Below, one piece after another: positions 47,701 through 60,400 of a DNA stretch of 64,000 bases. Source of the stretch: Datnioides undecimradiatus. Taxonomy: Eukaryota > Chordata > Actinopteri > Lobotiformes > Datnioididae. The stretch's first letter is position 1; each line of letters starts with the position of its first letter. A model generated the notes under the pieces. That model saw only the letters and a list, made by a program, of their open reading frames with translations, was not told the origin of the DNA and searched no databases. The position numbers were made by a program, and so were the translations under genes. The stretch covers positions 8,271,018 through 8,335,017 of the forward strand of contig WARS01000071.1 of NCBI GenBank assembly GCA_008933995.1, given 5' to 3'.

Positions 47701-50111
47701 AAATCCATTTGATAGCCATCACTTACTTCTCTGTGTCCTTCTCTCTCTCGCTCTCACTCTCACGTGAAGCTGCTAATGATAATGATCTGCTGTTTTGAAT
47801 CAAGCCGCCCGGACACATATTTGATATTATTACATGAGACTCGGGGAGAAACCTAACAATGAACCCTACTGATAGATGCAACACGTGGCAGACAGCGTGC
47901 ACACACAATGCAATGACACAGGCCCGCTTTATATCCAAATGAGTGACATATATGGAAACACCGGTCATGTGCCATGAGGAAGACTCAACCTGGGAAAATG
48001 CCATCAGTAATTACATTAGCCACAAGACTTCAGGAAGGCAGTGGGACTTTCTTTCCATGATCCTCTAATATATTAAATAAAAATGTTCTCTCTAGCTGAT
48101 GCGACCCATCTTTGTTTAGAATTTCTGTCTGCTTTACGCATTGTCCTTGCAAAAAGAACAAGTCCCAACCATCTCGCGTCTTTCTCTCTCTGTGTCTCTC
48201 TCTGAGAAGCTTCCTTCTTTCTTGTCAGCTTACTGCAGCCTAGGTCCTTGACTTTGCGAGGCCCTTGACTTTGTGAGTCTCTGTGGTCAAATCCATCTGT
48301 GTCACAGCCTGTCAAAAATAGTCACAATGCAGCAGCTCCCACAGTAATTACACAGTGCAGCGGAGGAACCAGTGTCACCTCCCTCTCTCTTGCCAAGACG
48401 CTCCAACAATGATCTTTCCAGGATTGAATGTAAACTTCCAACTCCTTGCACAATTTCACCAAAAAAAGTCTGGTGGCTTAAAAACAGCGCCTGCTCAGAA
48501 TATCGTTCACTGTTTTGCCTGACCCGTGCCAAATTATGATAAAAGGTTAATAAAACACAGCTACTTATCTGGAACCTAAGTGGGGCAGTCGCTGTGACTG
48601 CATAATTTGTTGAGCAAATTGAATTATAATGACGTGTTGCTCTGACACCGCCTGCTAATGTTGTGATTATTTGCACTTAACAACCTCTGACTGTTGCTGA
48701 CAGCAATAAAACAGTCCAAGACTGTTTGGTTTCAGTAAACATCCTGATTAGATAAACACAGTGGTCCTGGGGGGCAACATTTAACAGCCTGGGAACTACA
48801 AAAACACTATTATATTGGAGTGAAGTGCTTCCTATAACATAATGACTCAGTGTGTGCTCACCAAAAACTAACTTTGCATCATCAATGACTGGCATTATTT
48901 AGCTGTCTGAGCGTCTTTAGGGATGTCTCCAGACTGGAGCACAGGGAGGACCTAGTGCACTTTGAACCCAGTCTGCTGTTTACGTGCTCATTCCTTAGAT
49001 AACACATGGCTGACATATTAGCTGCTGGCTGGCTGGCCCATCATCCTCAACTTGAGCACCTGAACATTAGCTTGTTGCACAGCTGTTTAACAGAGAGGGA
49101 CGCTGGAATGTGACACTCCTAATATTAGCTGGAGAACAGCCCCTAGCTCTCTGTAAACCTGTTTGTTGTGCTTACGTGCAGGTGTAACATCAGAAAAATA
49201 CATGTGCTGCTCCTTAAGGTGAAGCAACAAGATAAAATGCCACCACAGTGATTCTACTATCACCTTTGACTCATAGATACTCTTTGGGTGTAATGCTTAC
49301 AATGGCTCCTGAAGAAGAACAGCGACATGCAACAAGTGAAGGGTAATACTTCTCCGTGCTATTGAAGCCCTGGTAGTGAGTTATATGCCATCACCTGATC
49401 AACAGCTACAGAAACTTTGTCTATTTTAACCATTAATCATTAAGGGAAACTTTTATAATGCCTCTGTGGTTGTCAAAATGATCACCTCTCTATACATTAT
49501 GCTAATGTCTTATTAAAATAATTGTAAAAAGGTTAAGCTTGAGAGACTCTAGCTGACCTGAGTAAGGGTGCATATTAGTGACTTCACTGGCTGTAATCTT
49601 TGCCATCATTACAACCTGTCTTTAGGGCTTGCTTTCTGTATCAAACTCCTTTAAAACTGTGGGTTTCAAATGTTTTTGACCATACAAATGGTGAGAAATC
49701 AATGAGCCTACCTAAATTGACAAAGCTCATGACCATGTCTGCATCGTTTAGGAAGTTGTTGTCTTGCAAGCTCGCTATCGGGGGCCCTTGGGTGGTGAAG
49801 ACCGGCTTGTAGGGGTATGAATATCTGTCCTCGTCCCCCTCTGTGGACATGGCGTTGTACAGGTCCAACATAAACATCGGGGCAGCGTTGTGCTTTCCGT
49901 GGAGGTGGGGTCGCGGCCGGTGCGGCAGCCCCAGGATCGACAGGATCTCCCGCTGCATCTCTCTGCGCTCCTGGCTCTTCAGCCGACGGTGAATGAAACT
50001 GGAGTGGAACTCGTTGTCCAAAGTAAAGTTTGTAAAAGCTGTATCCGCCAGGACGCAGTAGCTCCAAACCAAGAGCAAAGCGGGAGCACGTCTATCCAAA
50101 ATCGGTGCCAT
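29159..50111 (-). CDS. bmp7: Bone morphogenetic protein 7 (TGF-beta superfamily ligand), seven coding exons, complete
   Basis: Exons on the minus strand: 50111-49712, 36049-35857, 34309-34161, 32412-32209, 31129-31053, 30151-30041, 29308-29159. All junctions are GT/AG with matching phase (1,2,1,1,0,0), giving 427 aa (human BMP7 is 431). The ATG sits in a strong CACCATGG context. Aa 1 to about 23 form a signal peptide, followed by the prodomain ([50 protein letters not shown]). A furin-type RSIR ends at Arg286 and leaves a 141-aa mature ligand. The mature part has the seven cystine-knot cysteines ([31 protein letters not shown]) and an NATN glycosylation site. BMP7 is secreted, forms homodimers or BMP2/7-type heterodimers and signals through SMAD1/5/8 in dorsoventral patterning, kidney, eye and skeleton. 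BMP5 and BMP6 are disfavoured by the prodomain wording and spo11 linkage; the a/b copy is not assigned. Confidence 0.96.
30478..30612 (+). repeat. Dispersed teleost retroposon fragment in bmp7 intron 5
   Basis: The phrases GCTGGAGCCTATCCCAGCAG and GGGTACACCCAGGACAGGTC, preceded by ATCCATCCAACC, belong to a repeat segment found in very many copies in fish genomes (the conserved tail of a LINE/SINE family). The exact family name is not asserted. It is truncated and lies between exons 5 and 6 of bmp7. Confidence 0.7.
31141..31162. repeat. (GACA)n tetranucleotide
   Basis: Five units directly upstream (in gene sense) of bmp7 exon 5. Confidence 0.9.
33706..33881. mobile_element. hAT-type nonautonomous element with perfect 8-bp target-site duplication, bmp7 intron 3
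   Basis: The element runs from CAGCGGTTCAGCTCAAAG to ...TTTGAGAACTACTG. Its ends form short imperfect inverted repeats of the CAGNGGTTC type, and it is flanked by CTTTAATT on both sides (33698-33705 and 33882-33889). hAT transposons make 8-bp duplications. It is 176 bp long with no coding capacity, and the perfect duplication suggests it is not very old. Confidence 0.75.
35410..35670. repeat. Degenerate interspersed teleost repeat in bmp7 intron 2
   Basis: The wording GCTAAATGCTAAAATC, CCCGCTAACATG and AAATTTCATAGAAATCCATCCAATAGT resembles a common fish repeat whose copies end with a conserved 'caaaatttcatggcaatccatccaatagt'-like segment. Borders are approximate and no ends were identified. 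Confidence 0.45.
38084..38303. mobile_element. hAT-type nonautonomous element with near-perfect 8-bp target-site duplication, bmp7 intron 1
   Basis: Left end CAGTGGTTCGCGATC and right end GTTGGGAACCAATG are imperfect inverted repeats. The flanks are CACTATCA (38076-38083) and TACTATCA (38304-38311), matching at 7 of 8. The element is 220 bp and noncoding. It has the same terminal type as the element at 33.7 kb but a different interior, so they are separate families or old relatives. Confidence 0.7.
41575..42010. repeat. Interspersed DNA-transposon-like repeat, bmp7 intron 1
   Basis: It starts GTTAAAGAGTCGGTTCATCC and ends near ATCTCTTTAAAGAATC, which read inward as imperfect inverted repeats (TTAAAGAG/TTAAAGAG). 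The inside has the recognisable fish-repeat phrases CAGCCAGGCTAGTTGTTTCC, TTTCCAGTCAATGTGCTAAG and ATCTTCCCGTCTAACTC-like text. It may be two nested families. It is noncoding. Confidence 0.6.
44576..44757. repeat. (GT)n microsatellite pair with terminal (GA)n
   Basis: GT runs at 44576-44630 and 44703-44735, then GA at 44744-44757, in bmp7 intron 1. Confidence 0.95.
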
Positions 50112-50500
50112 GGTGCTCGCCGTGCGTAATTGCGCCCAGTTCTATTCGCGAAACTCTGGAAAAATGGATATTGAACTTTTTAGCAGCAGACAGCCTGTGT
50201 TCAATATCCAAAGTCAGTGCGGTCCCTCATGTTGAGGGAAGTACCCCCGAAATGAAACATCAAATTAACTTCAAAGTCCCTTAATTGATTGGTTTTCTGG
50301 GCGGACTGTGTTCGCGCGGACCTCTGTCCTCATCCACAACCTGTAGCCAACAGCTACCAAGTGTGGTGCAGCCTGCAACTACAGAGTGGAAGCTGCGAGC
50401 AGACACGAACAGAGTTCTGAGGAGGCGCTATGTGCTGGGAGGAGCAGGAGAGAGAGAGAGAGAGAGAGAGAGAGTGAGAGAGAGAGAGTATGTTGTGGTT
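50112..50500 (-). promoter_or_regulatory. bmp7: bmp7 5' UTR and likely promoter region
   Basis: The sequence upstream of the bmp7 ATG contains CpG-rich patches (near 50100-50160 and 50300-50330) and a (GA)n tract at about 50448-50488. No TATA box is obvious, as is usual for developmental regulators. The transcription start cannot be placed from sequence alone. Confidence 0.4.
50448..50488. repeat. (GA)n microsatellite upstream of bmp7
   Basis: About 20 GA units with one GTGA interruption, some 340 bp before the bmp7 ATG. Confidence 0.95.
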
Positions 50501-53500
50501 TTCTAATGGAGATAGAGCGAAGTTGGCCTTTGTTACTGGTTGGAGAAGAGGGCCTTGGGGCTACATGTGCAAATACAGAACGGATTAGGACGGGATTTGT
50601 ATCATGATGCCTTAGTTTATGATAAAGCACATTTCGTCATTCCTTTCCCACAATTCCTAGTGCGTGTGAGCTTGTGTGGATTCAATAATGACAGATGTGC
50701 AGACAGTGACAATAGGCCTTTCAGTGTTGGTGCACTTATGGAAAATAACAGACTTCATATTGTAATTATTTGCCTGTGTGGGTGAATATTTCAGCACTGA
50801 GGGAGAGGTTGATACACGCAGTTGTACTGCTGCCACTATAATAGTTACTCAGTTATCTGCAGGTGCACTCTCTGAATACTTTGCTTCACATGGCTGTGAG
50901 ACTTAAAAGTCAGTTGTCTTTCATGTGAAGGAGGCAGTATTACAGCCTCACAACTGCCATTTCATGCTGCATTTTTGAAGATATCCAAGCTTTCTATCCC
51001 CACTGCTGGAGCAGGAAGTTTGTGACAAAGGCGGCGGTGCACAGACAGAGCGCAGACTGCGAAGGAGGGGTGCAGATGTTTGGCAGCTGCTTCATCCCTC
51101 CATCTGCCCCCCTGGCCCCAGCACCTCTTAAACACCACACTTTAATGGAACGCTCCTGACCCTCTTGTGCGCTCTGCTCTCGCTGACACAAGCGGAGGGA
51201 TTTCAGATGGCCCTTGCACAAGGAACGACCACTTTATCTGGCCAAGGCCCGCTAAAACCTTTTCACTGCACAGAGAGTGGAGTTTTAAAGGCTCTGGAGT
51301 TGAGATGTTTTAGGGCTACAGCTTGCCAGGTGATTTTTATGACAATAAAATTAGACTTCAATGGCACAGCAAGGGAGGCTGCCAGACGGCTTAAGCTATG
51401 ATTGCAAACAGAGGAAGGGAGGAAAGGAGGCAAAGCGTGTCTTGGGGTCTTCTACACTTAGCTCACCTTCCTGCCCATTTAATGTGGTTGTTCCAGTCTT
51501 CAAAGACCTTCCACTCCTCTTTTTCCAATGACAATTCAACATGGCTTAGAGCCTGAAAGCTTACATCGCCTGCCACTACTCATTCTGTATATCTAATCCT
51601 CTATTTGCTTTTAAATGGCCTTTCAGTAGTAGCCTGTAACATATAAACATTTCTATCCGGTGCCTCAGATAGAATCAGCTAATGGCCGCAGGTGTTTACA
51701 TTACAGCAGTTTCCGACAGGGGACTTGAAAGGGTCTTGGTTTCGGTTATAACTATACATCTTCCTCTCTTTCTCTCTCTCACTTTCTTTTCCCCTTCTCC
51801 CATTGTCTTACACTCACTCCTTTGCTCTTTTGCCCCCGCTGTAAGGTTGGTGAGGTCAAATCCCCCAGTGCTCCTCCAACCCTTGGCTCAGTTTGTGCCC
51901 GGAGAGGGCCTGACAATCCTGGGCAAGACAATAGGAACAGACCCCCCTTTGTTTGGGCCTCCATGGGCCTGTGACAGTCACAGTAAACAGTGGGCACCGG
52001 CTGAGGCCAGGCTGGGTGAGCTGCACTGAGGGGCCTTTGACAAGGAGAACTAAAGCAGAAAAGCAGAACGAACAGTGTTTGAATCTTCCGGCAATGACAC
52101 ACACAGAGGAATATGTTCAACCTAAACTCAAAATTTGTCTAGGATACATACAACTACTTTCATATTTAGACAACAAGTGAAACACACTAGCAAGACCAAC
52201 ATCATTACATTTTAAAACCATAAATTAGTGAAATAAAACACACAGCAATGATGTCTGCCAGTTCAGCTAGCAGGGTCTGTACACATCAGCTGTACATCCA
52301 TGAATATGGCACGAGAGAGATCTTTAAAAGAAATCTTTGCGTTAAAATCAATCGCTTCTTCTTGTTTTCAGTTTACAGAATAGAGAATAATAATAGAATA
52401 ATAGAATAATAGAATATAATTTTCAGTAGCTCAAATTCAGCATTTGGCCTGGAGCAACACGTACAATCTTCCCACCATGATCTGAGACAATCTTCGCAAA
52501 CACACACCTCCACACGCCATCAGGTTGGAACATGATATGAAGCTCCAAAGAAGACCACACAGCAGCGCAGTGAAACATCCCTAGAAACCTTTTCACACCC
52601 CCACAACACACACACAAAAATACTTTTCATCTCCACATAATATTGTTCTCTCCTTCCCTTCCTTTTGCCTTTTCCATCGGCTTGGTTATCTCTATTTAGG
52701 AGCTCAAAGCACGCGGTCAGAGGTCAGATTAATATTTATTTCATGTGTTGCCTCAGAGAGCAGCAGGCAGCAGGCCTTTGAAGGCCTGTGTATGCAGGGA
52801 GGCGGATGAGGATTGGCAGAGGGGGGTCTGACCAAGCAGACTCGTAGACGATACAGTAAAACTGTTTTCAAGGTAAACTGACCCTCAAATGAAGCAGTGT
52901 GGGGTCGGGGTGCAAGGACAGAAGAGGGTGGGTGGGGGCGCACAATTTCCCTCTTCTCTCCTCCCCGCCTGCCAGTCCTGTCCGCCCTTGTCTACGTTTT
53001 TGGCGTAACCCCACTGTGTGTACTGCACAAACCAGCGGCCTGTTAAAACAGCCTAACCAGGTGGAGCTGAGCTATTGCAAATGTTCCCCTTCTGGTGTCT
53101 CACACTTCCAGGGGCCTCATGAACATATGAGACACAGCTGTGAGACAGGCAGAAGAAAGAGAGGGGGTGGGTATATGAAACAGTTTCAAAATACTTGACT
53201 TTGTACATCCCATTTAGGCTCTGGATTTGATAGCATTTTCAAAAAAAAAATCTGGATTACATTTTAAATTACTGTTTAGAATTAATTGCTTTGTCAAATC
53301 TACTTAGTTTTGCTTTTTTGGGTTATACATCACCTCCAGTTTTGCCAGACAGATAATTCCATTAAGTCATGTATTATTTTGCTCATGCTTAATAAACTAT
53401 CAATTTCCGCATGATTAGTTTGGCGCAACCGCAGCAAACAAGTTTCATGGCAGCACCCCATGTCCCAGGTTTTCCGCTGAAGAACACATCTTTATTATAT

Positions 53501-56500
53501 TTTAAACGCTGCACCTTGCAACCTCCCTTTTCTTTCAACTGTATCCAGTAAGTCCTGTCACTCTAGCATTTCGCTACAGCTGGGCATGTCACTCGGGAAC
53601 ACCGGGGCAGCTTAGATCTGATTCATAGCTCTCGGCAGTCCAGCCAGACCCATCGGTTTTAGTTGGTGTTGCTGACAGTCGGAGATACCATTTTAGTTAA
53701 GCTTTCGATAATGCCTGGCTTAGAGGAGCTTATCCATTGCAGGATGTTATCACTCAGGCACTCTGTCACTTGTGTCATCGGCACAGAATCCAGGCTTGAC
53801 ACTGAGCTGATCTCTTCGCCCAGCCACATACTTATCAGCATCCATTACTGAGGTGTTAGGGCCTGATAAAGGTCTCCCCAGTTCCATGCAACTCTAGACA
53901 GGGGTCCCATTTAGATTGCTGTCTGCAGTGAGAGGCCTTGCCCCTTTGACTCTTGCTCTCATCACTCTGTAAGGCTGTGTTGGTCTGTCAATCAAAGAGG
54001 ACCCTGGGTGATCAGTCAGCTCCTCTTTAGGGGATGCTGGTCTGAGGAGCCATTAGAGAGGAGGCGGCATAGTCAGACTGGCCCAGGCCAAAAGCTGATG
54101 AGAAACAGAGGAGCAGGAGAGCCTGAGGTGGAAAGTAAGAGGGGGGCAGAGGAGTAGGGGGGTGGATGTACTGAACTATGTGGATTGTGAAGGGAGGGCA
54201 GCTCTGTTTTCTATTTGTGAGGATTAGGTTGACAGATCTGTATTTGGTTTCTTTGGGCCTCTAGCTGCAGCTAATCCCCCTCACCTGCAGCGAGTGCCCC
54301 CGCTCTCTTTCCTCTGACCCTGCAGCCCTCTACTTCCCCCATGTTCCCCCCTCCTGCCCAGCACAAACACTCATCCCGAGACAAGCACATGACTCGTTGC
54401 ACTCTGTCTCCTCAGGTTAGGGCCTCACACTCGACACAAATCTTTCCCGGGCCAAAGGAACAGCAGGGGTCTCAGCCTTTCTGGAAGCGAAGAAAAAGGA
54501 CCCCTGCAACCTGTGGTCTTCCACATGTTAAGATTTTTTTCAGCTTGAGTGAGGGGTTGTCCCTCATCACCTAGAGATAGCAATTACTCAGAAATTAAGA
54601 GCCATTACTACGGAAGCAGCTTGTCAAAGCCACTCAGGGGAAAGGGGGACCTTTGGTAAAGCTGCACATTAGGAAATATTCAGGGTCAGGTCAGGGGCAC
54701 AGACCTCTTCTCTTTAGATCCTGGCTCCCACACACTCTGACCAGGCCTTCACACTGTGAAAGAAAGACCGCAGTGCCTCCGCAAACACACACAGCATGCC
54801 TGCCAGCAACTCTTGAAGGTGGGGACTCGGGATGACCTAATAGTTTTAGAATCTGAGCACATTTCTTTGTTTTTGCAAAAAAAATGACATGACTGCAAGA
54901 TGATGCAACAAACAGGTTTGGCAGCAAAATTGGGGATTTCCTCGAGGTATCGCATTTATTCAATGCAGTTTCAATGTCTGTTGCTTAAAAAAGCTGTAAT
55001 TAGATAATGACTGATACATACAAATGAACTGCCAAAACATTTATAGCATCTCACTGCGCCTTAAAAAGCGCATGTTGGCCAGCATCATTGCTACATGGAG
55101 CCATCGTTAGAATTATATTTAATCACTTCCACATGGGTGACAGATACAATACATATTTGGTTTCTCTGGGGCTCAAACCACAGCTTATTATCCCCCGCCC
55201 ACGACTGAAACCACCACACACACCACGCACACACACACATACAGTAGACACACCTTTGGACAAGTAGCAGCAAGCTCACATAAAGGGTCTCATTACTGAG
55301 TGCCACAGAGGGTGCTAATGGGGACTTTTCTAAACACCACCAGCGTCGGCTTACTGCCTTACACCAACGAGGTGCTAACTGGCCCACACACATTCCTAGA
55401 TCTTATTAATGAATGAAGCCTGCAAATGTGCACTGACCTTTAGCTCATACATGAAGGCTGGTATGTACTTATTGTAGGCTATCATGTTTAATATTTCTGC
55501 ATTCTCAACTGCAGCAACCTGATTGCACATGCACAGAAAGGGGAAGATTTAGGACATTAATACAAGAAGCAATTCACAAGAGGTTGTATAAAGAATTGGA
55601 GTTATTAAACTGTGGAAGCCTGTCATAAATACAGAATGACTGATTGTTTGAAGGGAGTGCACATTCCTCATGTAAAAAAGCAGCAATACTTCACTGCAGT
55701 CATGACCTTAGTTGAGCAAAAAATACTAAATGGTTATTGATTGGCCAGATTGATCAGTAAATGCAAAATGAAATGGGTAAATCAAAGTGAAAAAAACATG
55801 TGGCAGGTATACTATTAAGTAGCTGAAAATACTCAAATGAAGTACTAACAACTGAAACTGTAGTACAGTGCCTGAGTAAATGTTTTTACTTAAACTGACC
55901 TTTTTATGTATGATAAGCAGAAACTGGGAATTACTGGGTTATTATACTGTTTGTCTACTTGAGTCCCATTCAGAAATAGAAAATAGACCACATTTATGCA
56001 TATCATGGCATCATATTGCCTCACTATTTAAATATGGTGGAAGTTAAGTAATTATATTGTTGTTTAGTTTGTACACTCATGTCCAAAACCATAGCTCTAC
56101 AGCTGGGCAATAAATGAAAGGAAAAACTTGGATAAATTAGTAGAGAAATATGGAGAAAGGAGATGCTTTCACATAAATGCACTGCATTGTACTTATTATG
56201 TGTACATGTTTAAGAACTTAACATCCAGTCATGCCCTCTGGCATGTATGACAATGCTGACCAGACCAGGTTGATATTGAATTTGTGTCAACATGGCTTGA
56301 GGAAAAAATCCAAACATGAGTATGGACGGCAGGATCTTCAGTCAAAAAGACTGCTCGCCAGGAAGTGTTTCAATAAGAACACTGACTTAAGTGAAGTCTG
56401 CACTTATATCTATGGGAAAGACATTGATAATTAATCTTTGATATTTTGGTAAACATGGACATTTGACAACTATGATGCCCATGCATTAGTAAAAAAAGCA

Positions 56501-57480
56501 ACTTTTCCTCAGGTGACTGTCAGTGCACAATGTGATCAGACTGTCAGCAGAAACAGCCCGTTGACAATTACAGAGAAGGAGATTATAGTAGGGTTTCAGT
56601 GCATGAACCCCTCATTAGAAAGATGAATGCACATGTGAGAGTTCAGCTGTACAAAAACCAAGTGCATTGGTCTAAAGTGATATGGTCAGCTGAATCATCT
56701 TTCACCACACTCTACATTTGTGGTGGACACCCAGAGAACACTACAGGCCTAAATGCTTGACCCATACAGTGAGAGGACACTGTGGCTCTTTTATGTTGTG
56801 GTGGTATTTTGCTGGCATGTCACCTACTAAGATCTGTCATTTGTCTCCAATGTGAAAGGGTACAGTTGGCATTCAAAGACTGTCATTCATAGATATTTAT
56901 CACCTCCAGGTCTGATCACCCAGGTGGACATGCAAATTTTTGCCACTTTACTGGTGCAGTGCTCTCAGTTGCACTTTGAAACTTTGGACATAGGCATGTA
57001 AATAGCCAGGAGTGGCAATAATGGCTGATTATGCGGTCCATACAGTGCAAGATGCAACACTACAGCAAGAGAAAATAAGGAGATGGGCTAGTATCAAAAA
57101 TACTGAATGAAAGAGGCACTGTTCATTAATTAGCCAGGCCACTGATAAACAAATTTAATTAACCATTATTAAGATATTGCTTTCAGCTATAACTGTTTCA
57201 TGACACACTAGAAAAAAACACAAGCAAATTAAATTGTTTTGCATTATTTCCATGTTTAAAAACCTATTGTGTGTGCTAATTTGGCGTGCAAAAATGATAT
57301 AAAACACTTTTTTTCTGATCCTTCTTTTAACTTGTCACCATGTAAACAACACTCAAATAAGGACAATGGTTCCTTCTGGGAATTCAGCCAATCAGACAGC
57401 TGCACAAAATGCGCGAGACTGCGTCTAAATTCGCACGCGGGAACATCGTGTACGTTATCTTTTCTGTACTGTAATGTAGT
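50500..57480. other. bmp7-spo11 intergenic region (head-to-head)
   Basis: There are no coding exons apart from the transposase relic near 56.2-57.1 kb. GC-balanced, non-repetitive stretches around 51840-52040 and 53930-54320 look like candidate conserved noncoding elements (TCF/SOX-like CCTTTG motifs, CTGTCAATCAAAG, CACCTGCAG). This is suggestion only. An ATAATAGA tandem repeat lies at 52386-52416. Confidence 0.45.
56220..57120 (+). mobile_element. Decayed Tc1/mariner-type transposon
   Basis: In one frame near 56660-56740 the translation reads VHWSKVIWSAESSFTTL, close to the WxKVIWSDESSF catalytic block of Tc1-like transposases; here the catalytic Asp would be replaced by Ala. Stops and frame breaks follow (for example after GLNA), then GGILLACHL-like text where VMVWG-type text is expected. 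Upstream, 56231-56434 holds an open 67-aa frame of uncertain relation. Terminal inverted repeats were not found, so borders are approximate. It is inactive. Confidence 0.5.
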
Positions 57481-57492
57481 TAATAATATTTC

Positions 57493-60400
57493 ATGATGGT
57501 GTCCCATGTAGCAGACCTGTTTTCTGAAATTGACAAGCACCGTGATCACCTGCTGCTCAGTGCTGCAATCGCGGCAGACAGTCAACAGGCTGTGGAAGAG
57601 CTCGACCCGTAAGTTCACAATTAGCAGTTCACCTGCTCCTGCTAACCAGATGATAAACTGGTTTAGCTAGCGGTACTTCCTGGTTCCCAGAGTAATGTAG
57701 CCGGTACCGTCGCGATCCGGCTGCGTTTCTTCAGCAGGAAAAGGGTTAAAGCAGCGGGTATTTCACCAGCCTAATGTAGCTATGCGAATTGACTGATTAA
57801 AGTATGAAAGAGCAGTTTGGCTTGATTTTACTCCGCACTGTGATAATGTTACCACAGCGCTAACAGCTATTTGGCTAGTTGTATACACTAGATTAGAGCG
57901 TTACTCAAACTTACCGTTATGCTAACGCTAATCAGACAATAGAAAAACGCATTTGGGTCATAGTCCAATACGCTTGTGTTGAGTTGGTTGATCTGACAAT
58001 CATGAGACATAAATTCTTTCATCACAGTAAACTTTATTAAAACAAGTATAATAGGTTCACCGGCATAAACTACTTGTACAAATACAGCAACAGAAGCTGG
58101 ACGATAACAGACAAAGAAATCCTTAGAGAAATATTTGATTGATGGTTCCCTAACACAAGTCTTGTTTCTATTTTATCCCTTTTGACTTATGAGCATCATA
58201 TTTTTGTCAAAATAACAAGTAGAACACTGGACGCAATACAAAATACCTGCCATATCTAGCGAATCGAAACAAATGCTGAGTTAATATAAATGTGTCCACA
58301 CCACTGATTTCGCAAACACATTATACTTTAATTGTTGTTGTCCCCTTCACATCTCTGAGTATATTAGACCATTGTGAACAAAGTTGCAAATCAATAGACG
58401 ACACTGTTATAAAACAGATTTTTGAACTACTTTAAAATTTCTATTTAGGTATTTACTAGATTAGTAAATCAGAAATAAACATTCCTGTCAGATTGTTTGA
58501 TCAATTAACAGTTTGTCAGATTTTCCAAAAAATGTTTTTTTACTTTACAACGATGTATTTTGGAATTGGTCGAGCTAAATATTTTCAGCTATTGTTATGT
58601 TTGCGTCAGTGTTTCTGTCAGTCCACATTCGAAGCTATTTTTAAAATCAAGACCAATATTTAAGCAGAACTTATTGTCTGTTATTTTATGTATTGGTTTT
58701 TGTGGTAATGTGGCTGTTTTATTGATGCATTTGATGTATTATCATTGTCACAGGAGGGATGTTTTGACCCGCATTGAAAATGTAATCCTGGGAGTAGTGA
58801 CCAGTCTGTCTCACGATGAGGCCCCAGTCCTGAAACTGCCCAACAGATCCAGCTGGGCCAACGTCAGGTACCCTGAGTGAAACACGCTGTAGCATGAAAA
58901 GTTTTTCTTCCCACCCTGAACACTGCAGTCATTTTACACACCGACCGTGCAGGATCCATATAAGCCGCCTGACCTTTAAAAGATAAACACAAGCAGTCGT
59001 GTTGTGTAAAGAAATAAATAACATTTAGCTACACTGGTTTTTTGTGGGAGGTCAGGCCACACAAGATGATCCGATTGCTGTTTAATTTCCTTTTAAAGAG
59101 GAAACACACTTCAGCTTTGCCTGAATTTGTACAAGGGGTGTTTTAAGCAGACTGCGGGGGCAACCAGGTGGTGATGGGGGTGGGGGAATAAATCATCTTT
59201 CCTTCTTTGGTTCTAAGATATTTAAGTTGAAATAACTTCCTGCTGCTTAAAAGATGACAGGATGACAAGCACAAGGCTACGCACACACAAAAATACACAT
59301 TCACAAAAGCCTTTAATATGACTAGACTTCAGAGAACTTTTGCTAAGAACAAAGCAGACTGTCTGCTCTTGTTTGGATCAAACCTTGCCGCAGCTTAAAA
59401 CACACTCTAGCTCAGCCCTTTCAAATGTGAGAATCCCACAGATTGAACGCTGAAAGGTTCAAGAGGGAATCAGGACGGTGAGGTACGTGGGAGGCCTTCT
59501 CACAGGTAGCCCTCAGGGTCTGGGGAATTTTAGATGGCTTACAGGTGGGGGAGCGAATTCTCAAAGCTAAAAAAGTTAAATGTAGCACACAGTCTGTGGT
59601 CTTTGATGGCCTCTTTTTTTAAAATTTCCATACATTTTTCTTTTATTCCTTCCCACTTAAGTTTCGACAGTGCCGTCGGGCTTCAAATGAATCCAGGAAG
59701 TTCTGTCACCACCATTAGGAGCGACTGCGCTTCGTCTGTCACTAAATTTGGTGAGAAGATGCACACACCTTTGTTCTTTTATTTTCTCATTTTTGTCTTT
59801 TTCTTCCTGACAACCAGCATTCCTTTAAGTCAAAAAAAAACCCCTCCTCAGTTGTGCTGAGCTTCATGTGGCTTTCATTTTATATTCGTGGTGAAGATAT
59901 GCATAAACTGCGCAAACAGCCGTAAAAGTCAGACTTAGTTTTAGGTGACAAATTGGCAAAGACAGAAAATGTTGAAAGAGGCTTTTAGAGATCGGTTTAC
60001 CACATGGATATCCTAATTAAGAACAGAATATGTTTTATTTTTTTCACCCCAGTCGATTTTAAAGATGTGATAAAACACTTGGGATTAGACATGAAGGATC
60101 AAAAAGTGTTTAGTGTTTGCATGAAAATTATTGACTTGCTTTTTGTTTTTTTTTTGTTTCTCTCTTTTAAGCGCAAATTCTCAAGATTCTCTCAGTCATC
60201 TACAGACTTGTGCAGAGCAACTCCTATGCCACAAAAAGGTTCGGTTCACATTTTAAATGAGTGCTAAAGCCAGAAAAAATATTAGGTTGTGTGCGCGGCT
60301 GTTAAAGAATGTTTTGTTTTTCTTGCCCTCATATAGATTTGCATATTGTTTCCACAGAGACATCTATTACAACAATACTCAACTGTTTGGTTCACAAACA

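Larger units (their letters stand above)
36050..49711 (-). other. bmp7: bmp7 intron 1 (13.7 kb)
   Basis: A large first intron separates the signal/prodomain exon from exon 2. It holds repeats (38.1, 41.6 kb), (GT)n microsatellites (41212-41242, 44576-44630, 44703-44735) and no further coding exon that I can recognise. Open frames in it are short and unconvincing. First introns of BMP genes often carry enhancers, but none is identified here directly. Confidence 0.7.
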
